Positions 25,591 through 33,904 are shown, counted from the first letter of the stretch. The stretch is 64,000 nucleotides of DNA from an uncultured Clostridia bacterium (GCA_948630815.1 CAPIEU010000001.1:17818-81817), one strand, 5' to 3'. Program-made: numbers and translations. Notes: generated by a model not told the origin, from the sequence alone.

Positions 25591-27178
25591 ATTTAGTTCC
25601 TTGTTCAATTATTCTTTCTAATGGATTGTATGAATCTTTCGATAATAGTGTTCTTGATATTACTTTTCCATTTATTCTTAGAATCCTATATGCCTCACTT
25701 TTATATCCATTTACTCCTTTTTGTATTTGGTTTTCTTCTCCTTTTTCTAATTTATTTGTTTTTATATATCTTGTTGTGTATGGTATTACTTCTGTTATTT
25801 TGTCTTCTATTACTACTTCATATTCTATATCTTCTTTTATTCCCTTTATTTCTATTTGGCATATTCCATTTTGTGAAATACATTCTATTTTTATTGGATA
25901 TGTTCTTGTGTTTTTAAACTTAAAATCTATTGAGCCATATGATACTGTAGCATCTTTGCTTGCTGATACATATCCTGTTATAAAATAATGGTTTCTTCTT
26001 TCAGTTATTTCAAGGTTTGATTCTAGTACAGCATTGTATAATGTTGATGATACTTGACATATTCCTCCTCCAATTCCATCTACTACTTTTCCTCCCATAT
26101 ATACTGATGCTTCTTTATATCCTGCTTTTATTGTTCTTTCTCCAACAATTTTATTATATGAAAATGTTTCTCCTGGCATTAATATTGTTCCATTTATTTT
26201 TTCTGATGCTAATTTAATATTTGTACTTCTATTAATGTTGCTTTCATCATATCTTGTTACATATTTTGATAATTGTTCTGGAAAGAAGTTTTGACTCCTT
26301 AAATCTTTTACTGTTACTTCTGGTTTTGTAATGGTTAATGGAATTACATATTCTTCTTTTTGTTCTTCTAGTATTTTTTTTGCTTCTTCTATAGATATTC
26401 TTATATCTATTCCCTCTATTTCTTTATGTAGTACAACTGGATTTTCTTCATAATATGCATTTTTTGGTTCTTTATATATTTCTTCTCTTATTCTTTCTAT
26501 GCTTATTTTTTCAGGTTCTTTTTCTTCTATTGGTATTTCTATATTTTCTATATCATTTCCTTTTAATTGGTGGTTTATTGCTTTTATTATTCTATTTTTA
26601 AATTCTTCTTTATTTACTTTAATTCCCGCTTTTCCATTAGAGATTATTAGATTTTCTCCTTCTATATAGTATGAACTTTCTACTACAATTCCTGGTATTT
26701 TTGCTGATATATCTTCTACTATTTTATTTAGTTCTTCTTCATTTATATTTATTGTTTTTTCTATCTTGGTAGAAAATAGTTTGGTTTTTAAAATAGTATA
26801 GTTACTTATTATTATATTTTTATTTCTACCTATTTTATATGCTTGATTTATTGCTCCTATTATGTCATATTTTACCTCTATTTGATCTAGACTAATTGTT
26901 GTTTCATATTCTCCTTGTTTTACCTTTATATTTTTACTCACTTGTTTATCAAATTGTTCTTTTAGTTTTTGATATGCTTCATTTATTGTTAAATTTGATA
27001 CATCTATATTGTTTATTTTTACCCCTTTTATTATTTTTTCTCCTAGAGCATTTGTTAGTGCAAATATACTTGAAAATATTAATAGAGAGAATACTGTAAT
27101 AATTAGTATTACTATTCTTTTTGTGTTTATATTTATTGTTTTATTTCTTTTTGTTCTTTTTCTAATGTTTTTCCTCAT
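25589..27178 (-). CDS. VanW-family protein with YoaR-type N-terminal domains
   Basis: 529 residues. A basic N-terminus and one membrane anchor (IVILIITVFSLLIFSSIFAL) put the rest outside the cell. Two repeats of the putative peptidoglycan-binding domain follow (GVKINNIDVSNLTINEAYQKL; another at about 150-230). The C-terminal part is the VanW domain: LMPGETFSYNKIVGERT, GGKVVDGIGGGICQVSSTLYNAVL, YFITGYVSASKDATVSYGS-type sequence. VanW is found in some vancomycin-resistance clusters but its relatives are common chromosomal proteins of Clostridia and Bacilli with no proven activity; there are no van genes here, so resistance should not be inferred. The RBS is GGGG-rich. It is transcribed alone and ends in its own terminator. 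Confidence 0.9.
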   Translation of the reverse strand: MRKNIRKRTKRNKTININTKRIVILIITVFSLLIFSSIFALTNALGEKIIKGVKINNIDVSNLTINEAYQKLKEQFDKQVSKNIKVKQGEYETTISLDQIEVKYDIIGAINQAYKIGRNKNIIISNYTILKTKLFSTKIEKTININEEELNKIVEDISAKIPGIVVESSYYIEGENLIISNGKAGIKVNKEEFKNRIIKAINHQLKGNDIENIEIPIEEKEPEKISIERIREEIYKEPKNAYYEENPVVLHKEIEGIDIRISIEEAKKILEEQKEEYVIPLTITKPEVTVKDLRSQNFFPEQLSKYVTRYDESNINRSTNIKLASEKINGTILMPGETFSYNKIVGERTIKAGYKEASVYMGGKVVDGIGGGICQVSSTLYNAVLESNLEITERRNHYFITGYVSASKDATVSYGSIDFKFKNTRTYPIKIECISQNGICQIEIKGIKEDIEYEVVIEDKITEVIPYTTRYIKTNKLEKGEENQIQKGVNGYKSEAYRILRINGKVISRTLLSKDSYNPLERIIEQGTK

Positions 27179-27343
27179 ATTACTTATATTCCCCCTTTGT
27201 TTTTATTTTATATTATCATATAATTTTTTTCTTTACAATATTAATTCTATTCTTATTACTAAATTATTATTAATGTTTAGCTTGTAATCAAAAAATTCGC
27301 TATAGTCTTGTTAGATAAAAACATTTTTGTTTTTTATTATTTA

Positions 27344-27544
27344 TTACTCTTCTTTAAAAAATATTTCTGGAATGCTTTTTCCTAATGCTTTCGAGATTTT
27401 TTCCATTACATCTGTTGATGGATTTTTTCTCGTTCCTTTCTCCAGATGACAAAGATACCCTGTTGATATCCCAATTCTTTTTGACATCTCATCTAACTTT
27501 AATCCTTGTTCTTTTCTATACTTTTTAATACTATTTTTATACAT
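27344..27544 (-). CDS. Small XRE-family DNA-binding regulator
   Basis: 66 residues, essentially one helix-turn-helix domain: IKKYRKEQGLKLDEMSKRIG, then STGYLCHLEKGTRKNPSTDVMEKISKALG. The segment SKRIGISTGYLCHLEKG is the recognition unit. It has an AGGGAG RBS. It is divergent from the repressor gene at 27719, and its own promoter overlaps a palindrome TTGAC-AA-GTCAA, so autoregulation is likely. There are no phage genes beside it. Confidence 0.88.
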   Translation of the reverse strand: MYKNSIKKYRKEQGLKLDEMSKRIGISTGYLCHLEKGTRKNPSTDVMEKISKALGKSIPEIFFKEE

Positions 27545-27576
27545 ATTATTTCTCCCTCCATTTACATTTTGTCAAC

Positions 27577-27605
27577 ATTATATATGTACTAATTTGACAA
27601 GTCAA
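27577..27605 (-). promoter_or_regulatory. Promoter of the small XRE gene with palindromic operator
   Basis: On the minus strand TTGACT, 17 nt, TATAAT. The -35 lies inside the perfect palindrome TTGACAAGTCAA (27594-27605), and a further half-site-like TTGTCAAC is at 27569-27576. This is a typical layout for repression by an HTH dimer. Confidence 0.65.
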
Positions 27606-27656
27606 TATTTTTATGGTATTTTTTTATAAAATATTGATATTTTTTTCATTTACTGC

Positions 27657-27685
27657 TAGACAAATTGTGTTTTTTCTTATATAAT
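27657..27685 (+). promoter_or_regulatory. Promoter of the S24-type repressor gene
   Basis: TAGACA, 17 nt, TATAAT, about 27 nt before the RBS AAGAGGTAG. Confidence 0.6.
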
Positions 27686-27718
27686 AATGAAAAAATATGG
27701 AAAAAGAGGTAGAATTTT

Positions 27719-28288
27719 ATGATTGGTGATATGATTGCAAAAGCAAGAAAAGAAAAAAGAATGACTAAAACTGAACTTTCAAGATTAACTGATATTAATA
27801 TTGGTCATTTAACTCACATTGAAAAAGGAGAAAGAAATCCTAGCCATAAGGCTTTAAAAAATATTTGTAAGGCTTTAGATATTCCTTATCAACAGTTAAT
27901 GTATACTTATGATAAAACTATTAATGAAGATCAAGAAAGTTATAATGTTGTAAGCCATATTTCTTATAACAAGCTATTAGCTGTAGATTCTGTTAGTGGT
28001 TTTATTGATTGTCCATCTAATGTTCCAAGCTCTGCTATAGCTCTTAAAATGAATGATGATTCAATGGCTCCTACTTTCGCTAAAGACTCTTATGTCTTTG
28101 TTGAATTTAATACTCCATTGAATAGTAAGGATTATGGTGTGTTTAGTGTAAATGGAGATGTTATAATTAGAAAGTTTTTTGCAAGACAAGATAAAATTAC
28201 GTTAAAAGCTGATAATAAAAGCGTTTCTGATATTTCTATAACAAAAAATGACGATTTTTATATTATAGGAAAAATTTTATCAAAATAA
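27719..28288 (+). CDS. XRE repressor with C-terminal S24 (LexA/CI-like) domain
   Basis: 189 residues. N-terminal HTH (residues about 5-60: IAKARKEKRMTKTELSRLTDINIGHLTHIEKG). The C-terminal half is an S24 peptidase fold: nucleophile Ser in NDDSMAPTF near 118 and Lys in DVIIRKFFA near 154, with a hydrophobic linker (AVDSVSGFIDCP) as possible self-cleavage region. Such proteins either self-cleave on RecA activation or keep the fold only for dimerisation. There is no Ala-Gly or Cys-Gly cleavage site that is fully clear. Its neighbour downstream is a carbohydrate-binding protein, and there are no phage genes, so it seems a chromosomal regulator in Clostridia. Confidence 0.88.
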   Translation: MIGDMIAKARKEKRMTKTELSRLTDINIGHLTHIEKGERNPSHKALKNICKALDIPYQQLMYTYDKTINEDQESYNVVSHISYNKLLAVDSVSGFIDCPSNVPSSAIALKMNDDSMAPTFAKDSYVFVEFNTPLNSKDYGVFSVNGDVIIRKFFARQDKITLKADNKSVSDISITKNDDFYIIGKILSK

Positions 28289-28377
28289 GAATTTTATTGT
28301 TAAAAATACTTGAATATTTAGTTATTTAATAATATAATATGACTACCAAAGATAAACAAGGAGAGGTTAGATAGGTT

Positions 28378-28839
28378 ATGGAACTAACTAAGAATATATT
28401 TTTTAATACAGATAAATTAATTGAAAATACTATTGTTAAAATTTCTTATACTGGAAAACTATTTAGTGAAAATTCTGAAAATGTCTTCATTCACTATGGT
28501 TTTGGTAATGATTGGGAAAACTTAAATGAAATAAAAATGGAAAAAACAGAACTTGGTTTTCAAGCTGAAGTTGAACTTGTTTCGTTTGATTCTTTTAATT
28601 TCTGTTTTAGAGATGCTAATAATACTTGGGATAATAATAATGGTAAAAATTACATTTTTCCTATCGAAAAGAATATAATGGCTTTGGTTACTACTGAAAA
28701 TAATGCTTTACTTCCTGCAAAGAGGTTACGTAGATCTTATATTTGGAGTAAAAAGGTTCGTATAGCTGTATATAAAATTATTACTTATCTTCCAAAGATT
28801 ATTTCTGGAAATTATAAGAGAAAAGTTAGTGAAAATTAA
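28378..28839 (+). CDS. Protein with starch-binding-like CBM25 domain
   Basis: 153 residues without signal peptide. Residues about 15-100 read as a family 25/53 carbohydrate-binding module: VKISYTGKLFSENSENVFIHYGFG, DWENLNEIKM, FQAEVELVSFDSFNFCFRDA, then TWDNNNGKNYIFPIE. Conserved aromatic and Asn positions of the module are visible. The C-terminus is basic (KRLRRSYIWSKKVRIAVYKIITYLPKII) and could be a membrane-associating helix. The RBS AAGGAGAGG is 12 nt before the ATG. A cytoplasmic glycogen-binding role is plausible; no enzyme domain is present. Confidence 0.75.
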   Translation: MELTKNIFFNTDKLIENTIVKISYTGKLFSENSENVFIHYGFGNDWENLNEIKMEKTELGFQAEVELVSFDSFNFCFRDANNTWDNNNGKNYIFPIEKNIMALVTTENNALLPAKRLRRSYIWSKKVRIAVYKIITYLPKIISGNYKRKVSEN

Positions 28840-28840
28840 T

Positions 28841-28870
28841 AAAAAGGTGGATTTCTAAAATCCACCTTTT
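28841..28870. terminator. Bidirectional terminator
   Basis: AAAAGGTGGATTT-CTAA-AATCCACCTTTT between the convergent CBM and SDR genes. Confidence 0.9.
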
Positions 28871-29594
28871 ATATAACCCATCCTCCATTTGGTGATATTA
28901 TTTGCCCAGTAGTATATGTGTCTTCTATTAACCAGCTTACGCATTTTGCTATTTCTTCTGGAGTTCCAAATCTTCCCATTGGTATTTGGCTATCTACTTC
29001 CTCTATTTCTTCATTAGTTAGATTTCTATTCATATCTGTTAAAATTATTCCAGGAGCAACCGAGTTTACTCTTATATTAGATGGTCCTAATTCTTTTGCA
29101 AGTGATTTTGTTAGCCCATCTATTCCCGCTTTCGAAACAGAATATGCTACCTCACATGATGCACCTGTAATTCCCCATATTGATGATATATTTATTATAC
29201 AACCTTTTTTATTTTTTAACATATTCTTTACCGCTTCTTGTGTAGTATAAAATACACTTGTTAAATTTGTTTGTATTACATTACTCCAGTCGTCATCTGT
29301 AATTTCTGTAAATAGTTTAAAATGGTCTATTCCAGCATTATTTACCAATATATCTATATCCCCAAATTGTTTTTTAGCAAATTCTATTAGTTCTTTTACT
29401 TCTTCTCTTTTCGATACATCTGCTTTATATATTTCTACTTTATATCCATTATCTGTTAATTCTCTTTGTAACTTTTTGGCTTGCTCTTTTGATGTATTAT
29501 AATTTATTACTACATTTATCCCTTTTTTTGCCATTTCTTTTACTATCGCTCTTCCTATTCCTTTTGCTCCTCCTGTTACTATCGCTGTATTCAT
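28869..29594 (-). CDS. SDR-family 3-oxoacyl-ACP reductase-like protein (FabG/YmfI type)
   Basis: 241 residues, classical short-chain dehydrogenase. Cofactor loop TGGAKGIG near 8-15, NNAG near 86-89, catalytic Ser in NISSIWG, Tyr and Lys in YSVSKAG near 151-155, and PGIILTDM in the substrate region. The segment GITGASCEVAYSVSKAG resembles YmfI, the reductase that helps modify elongation factor P in Bacillus, more than housekeeping FabG, but FabG itself is not excluded. No other fatty-acid gene is near. It is downstream of a tRNA cluster on the same strand, separated by a terminator, and has an AAGGAG RBS. Confidence 0.88.
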   Translation of the reverse strand: MNTAIVTGGAKGIGRAIVKEMAKKGINVVINYNTSKEQAKKLQRELTDNGYKVEIYKADVSKREEVKELIEFAKKQFGDIDILVNNAGIDHFKLFTEITDDDWSNVIQTNLTSVFYTTQEAVKNMLKNKKGCIINISSIWGITGASCEVAYSVSKAGIDGLTKSLAKELGPSNIRVNSVAPGIILTDMNRNLTNEEIEEVDSQIPMGRFGTPEEIAKCVSWLIEDTYTTGQIISPNGGWVI

Positions 29595-29639
29595 ATATTT
29601 TTCTCCTTTTATGTTTTATTATATAAATATTTTATAAAA

Positions 29640-29678
29640 AAAGCCAGTAACTAAGCTATTGCAAAGCTACTGACCTTA
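29640..29678 (-). terminator. Terminator of the tRNA operon
   Basis: On the minus strand GTCAGTAGCTT...AGCTTAGTTACTGGC followed by seven T. It lies 4 nt after tRNA-Thr. Confidence 0.85.
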
Positions 29679-29682
29679 TTAA

Positions 29683-29759
29683 TGGAGCCACTTCTCAGAT
29701 TCGAACTGAGGACCCCCGCATTACAAGTGCGGTGCTCTGGCCAACTGAGCTAAAGTGGC
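29683..29759 (-). tRNA. tRNA-Thr (anticodon TGT), CCA encoded
   Basis: Acceptor GCCACTT/AAGTGGC, anticodon arm CCGCACTTGTAATGCGG, T-loop TTCGAAT, discriminator T and encoded CCA. Third gene of a Lys-Glu-Thr tRNA operon. Confidence 0.95.
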
Positions 29760-29761
29760 AC

Positions 29762-29836
29762 TGGTGACCCGTACGGGACTCGAACCCATGTCTCCGCCGT
29801 GAAAGGGCGGTGTATTAACCGCTTTACCAACGGGCC
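29762..29836 (-). tRNA. tRNA-Glu (anticodon TTC), CCA encoded
   Basis: Acceptor GGCCCGT/ACGGGTC, anticodon arm CCGCCCTTTCACGGCGG, T-loop TTCGAGT, CCA encoded. It is separated from tRNA-Thr by two bases. Confidence 0.95.
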
Positions 29837-29875
29837 TAATATAAAAGAATTCTAAATTTTGATTTAGTATTCTTT

Positions 29876-29951
29876 TGGTGAGCCATCGCAGACTCGAACT
29901 GCGGACAACTTGATTAAAAGTCAAGTGCTCTACCACCTGAGCTAATGGCCC
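29876..29951 (-). tRNA. tRNA-Lys (anticodon TTT), CCA encoded
   Basis: Acceptor GGGCCAT/ATGGCTC, anticodon arm TTGACTTTTAATCAA, T-loop TTCGAGT, discriminator A, CCA encoded. First gene of the tRNA operon. Confidence 0.95.
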
Positions 29952-29983
29952 AAAATAGTACCTTGAAAAATAGGTACTTTAAT

Positions 29984-30012
29984 ATGTTACTACATTTTGA
30001 CTTCTATGTCAA
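29984..30012 (-). promoter_or_regulatory. tRNA operon promoter
   Basis: On the minus strand TTGACA, 17 nt, TAACAT, about 33 nt before tRNA-Lys. Confidence 0.65.
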
Positions 30013-30092
30013 TCTTTTTTTCACATTTTTTTTATTTTTTTTCTAATGGTTAATAGTTTATACTAAATTTTTTATCAAAATGTAGTAGCTCT

Positions 30093-30278
30093 TTACGAAT
30101 TTAGTTGTTCTATGATTTCTTCAACATCTATTCCATGTACCATACATGCTTCTTCTATTGTTTCTTCTTGTGACGCTGGACAACCTAAGCAATGCATCCC
30201 TGCATTTAATAATATTTCTGCTTTTTCTGGTGCCATTTCTAATAATTCTCCTATTTTTGTTGTTTTTTCTATTTTCAT
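30093..30278 (-). CDS. DUF1858 small redox-disulfide protein
   Basis: 61 residues from the ATG at 30278, which has GGAGGTAATATT before it; an upstream ATG at 30329 has no RBS. The motif AGMHCLGCPASQEETIEEAC contains the CxxC pair (CLGC) of the DUF1858/hybrid-cluster-associated redox domain, after an N-terminal KTTKIGELLEMAPEKAEIL helix region. The family is small, cytoplasmic and thought to take part in redox or metal chemistry, without proven role. It stands alone. Confidence 0.88.
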   Translation of the reverse strand: MKIEKTTKIGELLEMAPEKAEILLNAGMHCLGCPASQEETIEEACMVHGIDVEEIIEQLNS

Positions 30279-30370
30279 AATATTACCTCCTTTTGTTATA
30301 ATTTCCCTTATTTTATCATATTTATTCAAGTTTGTATAGATTATTTTTTATTACTTCAAAAATAGTTACA

Positions 30371-30501
30371 ATTCAGCCTTAAATTTATTTCTAACTAGTT
30401 CCACGTGGAGATAGTGCTTTTTATTTTTCGAAACTTGTGAGAAAAATAAAAATTCCCTATCTCCAGCAAGATTGAACGGACTTTATAATTATAGACTGAA
30501 C
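30371..30501 (+). repeat. Interspersed palindromic element, subfamily A copy 2
   Basis: ATTCAGCC at the left and AGACTGAAC at the right. Inside: ACTAGTTCCACGTGGAGATAG, a TTTTTATTTTTCGAA run, and CCCTATCTCCAGCAAGA before GAACGGACT. The hairpin arms GGAGATAG and CTATCTCC differ from copy 1 by paired changes. It sits just upstream of the T4SS-like operon promoter. Confidence 0.87.
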
Positions 30502-30528
30502 ATTAATCAAAAATATTTAAAAAAAGTG

Positions 30529-30557
30529 TAGACAAATTGATTTTTTTGTTGTATCAT
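30529..30557 (+). promoter_or_regulatory. Promoter of the T4SS-like operon
   Basis: TAGACA, 17 nt, TATCAT, about 25 nt before the first small gene. Confidence 0.6.
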
Positions 30558-30582
30558 TATTTCATTGTTAGGTGGTGATTAT

Positions 30583-30729
30583 ATGAATACTATTATTAAT
30601 GTGTTCTTTATCACTTTCATTATTAATATCTTTATTGTTTTTTATTCGATTTATACTTTTTTCGATATGAAGATTTCCCATAATTTGCAAGGTTCGAAAT
30701 TGAATATCAAAAAGCGTAATTTTATGTAG
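30583..30729 (+). CDS. Small membrane protein, 48 residues
   Basis: ATG with RBS AGGTGGTGA, stop TAG at 30729. One strong membrane segment (VFFITFIINIFIVFYSIYTFF) is followed by a basic cytoplasmic tail (KLNIKKRNFM). It is the first gene of the T4SS-like operon, 14 nt before virD4. I do not recognise the family. Good RBS, correct spacing and a plausible protein support it, but it is short. Confidence 0.6.
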   Translation: MNTIINVFFITFIINIFIVFYSIYTFFDMKISHNLQGSKLNIKKRNFM

Positions 30730-30743
30730 AAAGAAGGTGTTCT

Positions 30744-32460
30744 ATGTCTAATTTTTTTAAGCGTTTTTGTTTTTTAATTATTTTTTCAAGTTTTTTTTGT
30801 TTTATCGGTTTTATTTTATTTAAACCAATTTATAATGCTCATTCAATTATTATCCCATACTCTCTCCATCCTTACGATATTTGTATTACTCATCCTGAGG
30901 TTTGGAAAAATATAAAGTTTTATTTTATTGTTTTTTATATTACTGCTTCTATTTTTTCTACTAATTCTTTATATTCATTGTTGTTACTTCATAAAAAATA
31001 TAAATTAAAAACTCACAAAATAGCTAATTCGAATATTAAACAATCCTCAAATAATAAAAACTTGTTACTTTTTGTTGGTAAAAATGAAAGTGATAATTTA
31101 GTTTATATTCCAGAAAAAAGTTTATATCAAAATATTTTAGTTACTGGTACTATTGGTAGCGGTAAAACTAGTTCTTGTATGTATCCTTTTACTAAACAAT
31201 TAATTGCTTATAAAAAAAACGATCCTTCTTCTAAAATTGGAATGCTTATTTTAGATGTTAAAGGTAATTTTTACAAAGAAGTGGTTAAGTTTGCTTCTGT
31301 TTCTAATAGATTAGACGATTTGTACATTATAGAACTTGGTAAAGATATTAAATATAATCCTTTGGATAAACCTGATTTGAAACCTATTGTTCTTGCAAAT
31401 AGGCTAAAAACTATTCTTATGCTTTTTTCTCCTAATAATGGAGATGACTTTTGGCTAGATAAAGTAGAACAACTTTTATGTGAGTCTATCAAGTTTTGTA
31501 GGCTTTATAACGATGGTTATGTTACTTTTTTAGAACTCCATAAACTTATCACTGTTCCAAATTATTATATGGATAAACTTGACATTATTAAAGATATTTT
31601 TTCAAAACGGAAAGTTATCTAAGAAAGATTGCTATGATGCTCTTTCTTCTATTGAATTTTTTGAAAAGGAATTTAATTCTTTAGATCCTAGAACTTTAGC
31701 TATTATAAAAGCTGAAATTACTCGTATTACAAATTGTTTTATTAGCGATTATGATGTTATGAATACGTTTTGCCCAAAGAAAGAAGATGTTACTTTTAAA
31801 GGTTTTAGAGATTTAGTTGATAATGGAAAAATTGTTGTGCTAAATATGAATATTGCCGAATACAGAAATTTATCTAAAATTATTGCTACCTACTTAAAAT
31901 TAGATTTTCAAACTGAAATAATGAGTAGACTTTCTAGATGTAATTTAAATACTTTTAGAAGTGTTGCTTTTGTTTGTGATGAATTTCACGAATATTGCTC
32001 TGCAAGTGATGCTGAATTTTTTGCTCAGTCAAGAGAAGCAAAGTGTATTAATATTGTTGCTACTCAAAGTTATTCTTCTTTATTAAATGCTATTAATAAT
32101 CAATATGCTGTTAAAGTTATTATTCAAAATTTAATTAATAAATTTTGGTTTAGAACTGACGATATAAGTACGATTGATGATATTCAAAAGCAAATTGGTA
32201 AAGAAGATAAGCTAAAAATTTCAAGTAGCATTACTGAAAATTCAAAGGAAACTCATTTTAGCTATTTTACTAATTCTTTAAATTCTAAGGATTCTAATTT
32301 ATCTGAAAGTATAAGTAAATCTATTCAAACTGATTATATCTATGATACTAATTTTTTTACTCAAAACTTGGAAACTTTTTCGTGTCTTTCGTTTTTATCT
32401 GATGGATATAAAATTTTAAAACCCATGAAATTAAGATTAATTCCGTATTTTATTAAATAA
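30744..32460 (+). pseudogene. VirD4/TraG-type coupling ATPase, one frameshift
   Basis: Two overlapping frames form one protein of about 570 residues. The first gives two N-terminal membrane segments and the Walker A TGTIGSGKTSS near residue 138; it ends at 31622. The second carries on with FQNGKLSKKDCYDALSSIEFF and contains Walker B VAFVCDEFHEY, SREAKCINIVATQSYSSL and the usual C-terminus of TraG/TraD proteins. Removing one T from the T6 run at 31597-31602 joins them exactly (DIIKDIFQNGKLSKK). Coupling proteins bring substrates to a type IV secretion channel at the membrane. The break separates the two nucleotide motifs, so if real it is inactivating; a homopolymer error is as likely. Confidence 0.85.
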
Positions 32461-32481
32461 TTTTTTATAGGAGGTTTTTTT

Positions 32482-32811
32482 ATGAAAAACAAAAAAATAT
32501 TTTTTATTATTTTTACATTTCTTTTATTTATTATTCTTATAGTTATACTTGCAAATTATTCTTTTGGTGCAGATCAAAAACTTGTTAATACAATGAAAAA
32601 AGCTTTTGAACAAATTCAAGATTGGTTAATTAAGTTAGCTACGCCTGCTGCCGCTGTTGCAGTTGGTGTTGGTGTTTTTATGAAGAAATTTAGTTTTGGT
32701 GATGAGGAAAGAATGAGAATAGGAAAAAAACTAATTAAAAGTACTTTATTTTCTTATGCTTTTATTTTAGCTGTAGATTTAATTCTATCTGCGATTAAGT
32801 CTTTAATTTAG
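32482..32811 (+). CDS. VirB2/TrbC-like small membrane protein (pilin-like)
   Basis: 109 residues. An N-terminal hydrophobic segment ending in NYSFGA resembles a cleavable signal. Then a short amphipathic helix, AVAVGVGVFMKKFSFGDEERMRIGKKLIKSTLFSYAFILAVDLIL-like sequence in which two hydrophobic helices flank a charged turn (FGDEERMRIGKK). This two-helix hairpin is the general build of VirB2/TrbC pilins and of the corresponding small proteins in Gram-positive conjugation operons. It follows virD4 by 21 nt with AGGAGG RBS. Sequence identity to known pilins cannot be judged here. Confidence 0.72.
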   Translation: MKNKKIFFIIFTFLLFIILIVILANYSFGADQKLVNTMKKAFEQIQDWLIKLATPAAAVAVGVGVFMKKFSFGDEERMRIGKKLIKSTLFSYAFILAVDLILSAIKSLI

Positions 32812-32969
32812 TTATACTGATTAATTTATTTTACATTTGTATATAAGTCCGCTTCCCTTCTTGCTAAATGTAGTACATTTTTGTTTCTCTTGGCAAATCT
32901 CGAAAAACAAAATATACCACATTTATGTGTCATTACTTTATATTGAAAATTTGACTGTTCTTATATAAC
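32811..32969 (-). repeat. Interspersed palindromic element, subfamily A copy 3
   Basis: Best conserved part is 32845-32935: on the minus strand ACATAAATGTGGTATATTTT, TTTTTCGAGATTTGCCAAGAG, ACAAAAATGTACTACATTTAGC and AAGAAGGGAAGCGGACT. Arms AAATGTGG/CTACATTT pair with G-T wobble. Ends are more diverged than in other copies. It separates the pilin-like and VirB6-like genes inside the presumed operon. Confidence 0.75.
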
Positions 32970-33009
32970 AACTATAGCAATCTTGTATATTAACTTGGAG
33001 GTGTATATT

Positions 33010-33888
33010 TTGGAAGAAGAAGTAAACATTACAGAAGTCATTATTAATGCAATTAATAGTATTTTTCAAACAATTTTTTCATCAATTGATAATAATTTAT
33101 ATTCTATTTTAGATGATATTACTTTTATAAATACTGATATTTTAAATGGTTCCTATTTTAGAAATATTTTTGGTACTTCTACTACCAATGGTATTTTATT
33201 AATTGCTAATTCTTTAATATTAGGGTTTTTATTGTATTATTGTACTAAATTATTGTTATCTAATTTCTTAATTACCCAAGTCGAACGTCCTACAAGTTTT
33301 ATCTTTAAATTGATTATTTATGGTATTTGTATGAACTCTTCTATTTTTATTTGTGAACAATTTATCTTTTTTAGCTCTTGTCTATCATCTAGCATACAAG
33401 AGTTAGGTGGAAATTTATTTAATACTTCTCTTTCCTTTTCTAATTTAGTATATAAATTAAACACAATGATTCAAATTGAAGAAAATAGTTTTACCATTTT
33501 TTCGATTGATGGATTACTTAAAAGTGTAATTTCTATTAGTTTTTTGAATTTAACTTTTTCATATGCTATTCGTTATATTATGATAAAAGTTTTTATACTT
33601 ATATCTCCTTTTGCTTTTTTATCACTTAGTACATCTTCAACTTCTAGCTTTTTTAAAGCTTGGGTAAAATGTTTTATTTCTTTAATTCTTGTTCAAATTT
33701 TAGTCGCTCTTGTTTTACTCATTATTTTTTCAATTGATTTTAGTAGTAGTAATATTTTTTCTAAATTTTTAATATCTGGTGCAATTTTTGCTTTACTGAA
33801 AGCTAATTCTTATGTAAAGGAATTTATGGGTGGAATTAGTACTGATTTAACAAATGGTTTTAATGGAATAAAATCTTTTATTAAATAA
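33010..33888 (+). CDS. VirB6/TrbL-like polytopic membrane protein
   Basis: 292 residues from a TTG start with GGAGGTG seven nt upstream (an earlier in-frame TTG at 32983 lacks an RBS). Six or so membrane segments are evident, with a short amphipathic N-terminus (ITEVIINAINSIFQTIFSSID) and large loops. The segments IMIKVFILISPFAFLSLSTSSTSSFFKAWVK, broken here into FILISPFAFLSLS and FFKAWVKCFISL, match the conserved P-F-A-x3-L...F..W.......L pattern of TrbL/VirB6 inner-membrane channel proteins. Its place between the pilin-like and PrgI genes agrees with that. Confidence 0.78.
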   Translation: MEEEVNITEVIINAINSIFQTIFSSIDNNLYSILDDITFINTDILNGSYFRNIFGTSTTNGILLIANSLILGFLLYYCTKLLLSNFLITQVERPTSFIFKLIIYGICMNSSIFICEQFIFFSSCLSSSIQELGGNLFNTSLSFSNLVYKLNTMIQIEENSFTIFSIDGLLKSVISISFLNLTFSYAIRYIMIKVFILISPFAFLSLSTSSTSSFFKAWVKCFISLILVQILVALVLLIIFSIDFSSSNIFSKFLISGAIFALLKANSYVKEFMGGISTDLTNGFNGIKSFIK

Positions 33889-33904
33889 CTCTTGGAGGTT
33901 TTCT

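Noticed and set aside
25589..27178. Vancomycin-resistance determinant
   Set aside because: Only a VanW-like protein is present; no vanHAX, vanR or vanS. VanW homologues are widespread chromosomal proteins.
30744..32460. Two separate overlapping genes (30744-31622 and 31579-32460)
   Set aside because: Each carries only half of one TraG/VirD4 ATPase and they join seamlessly after removing one base.
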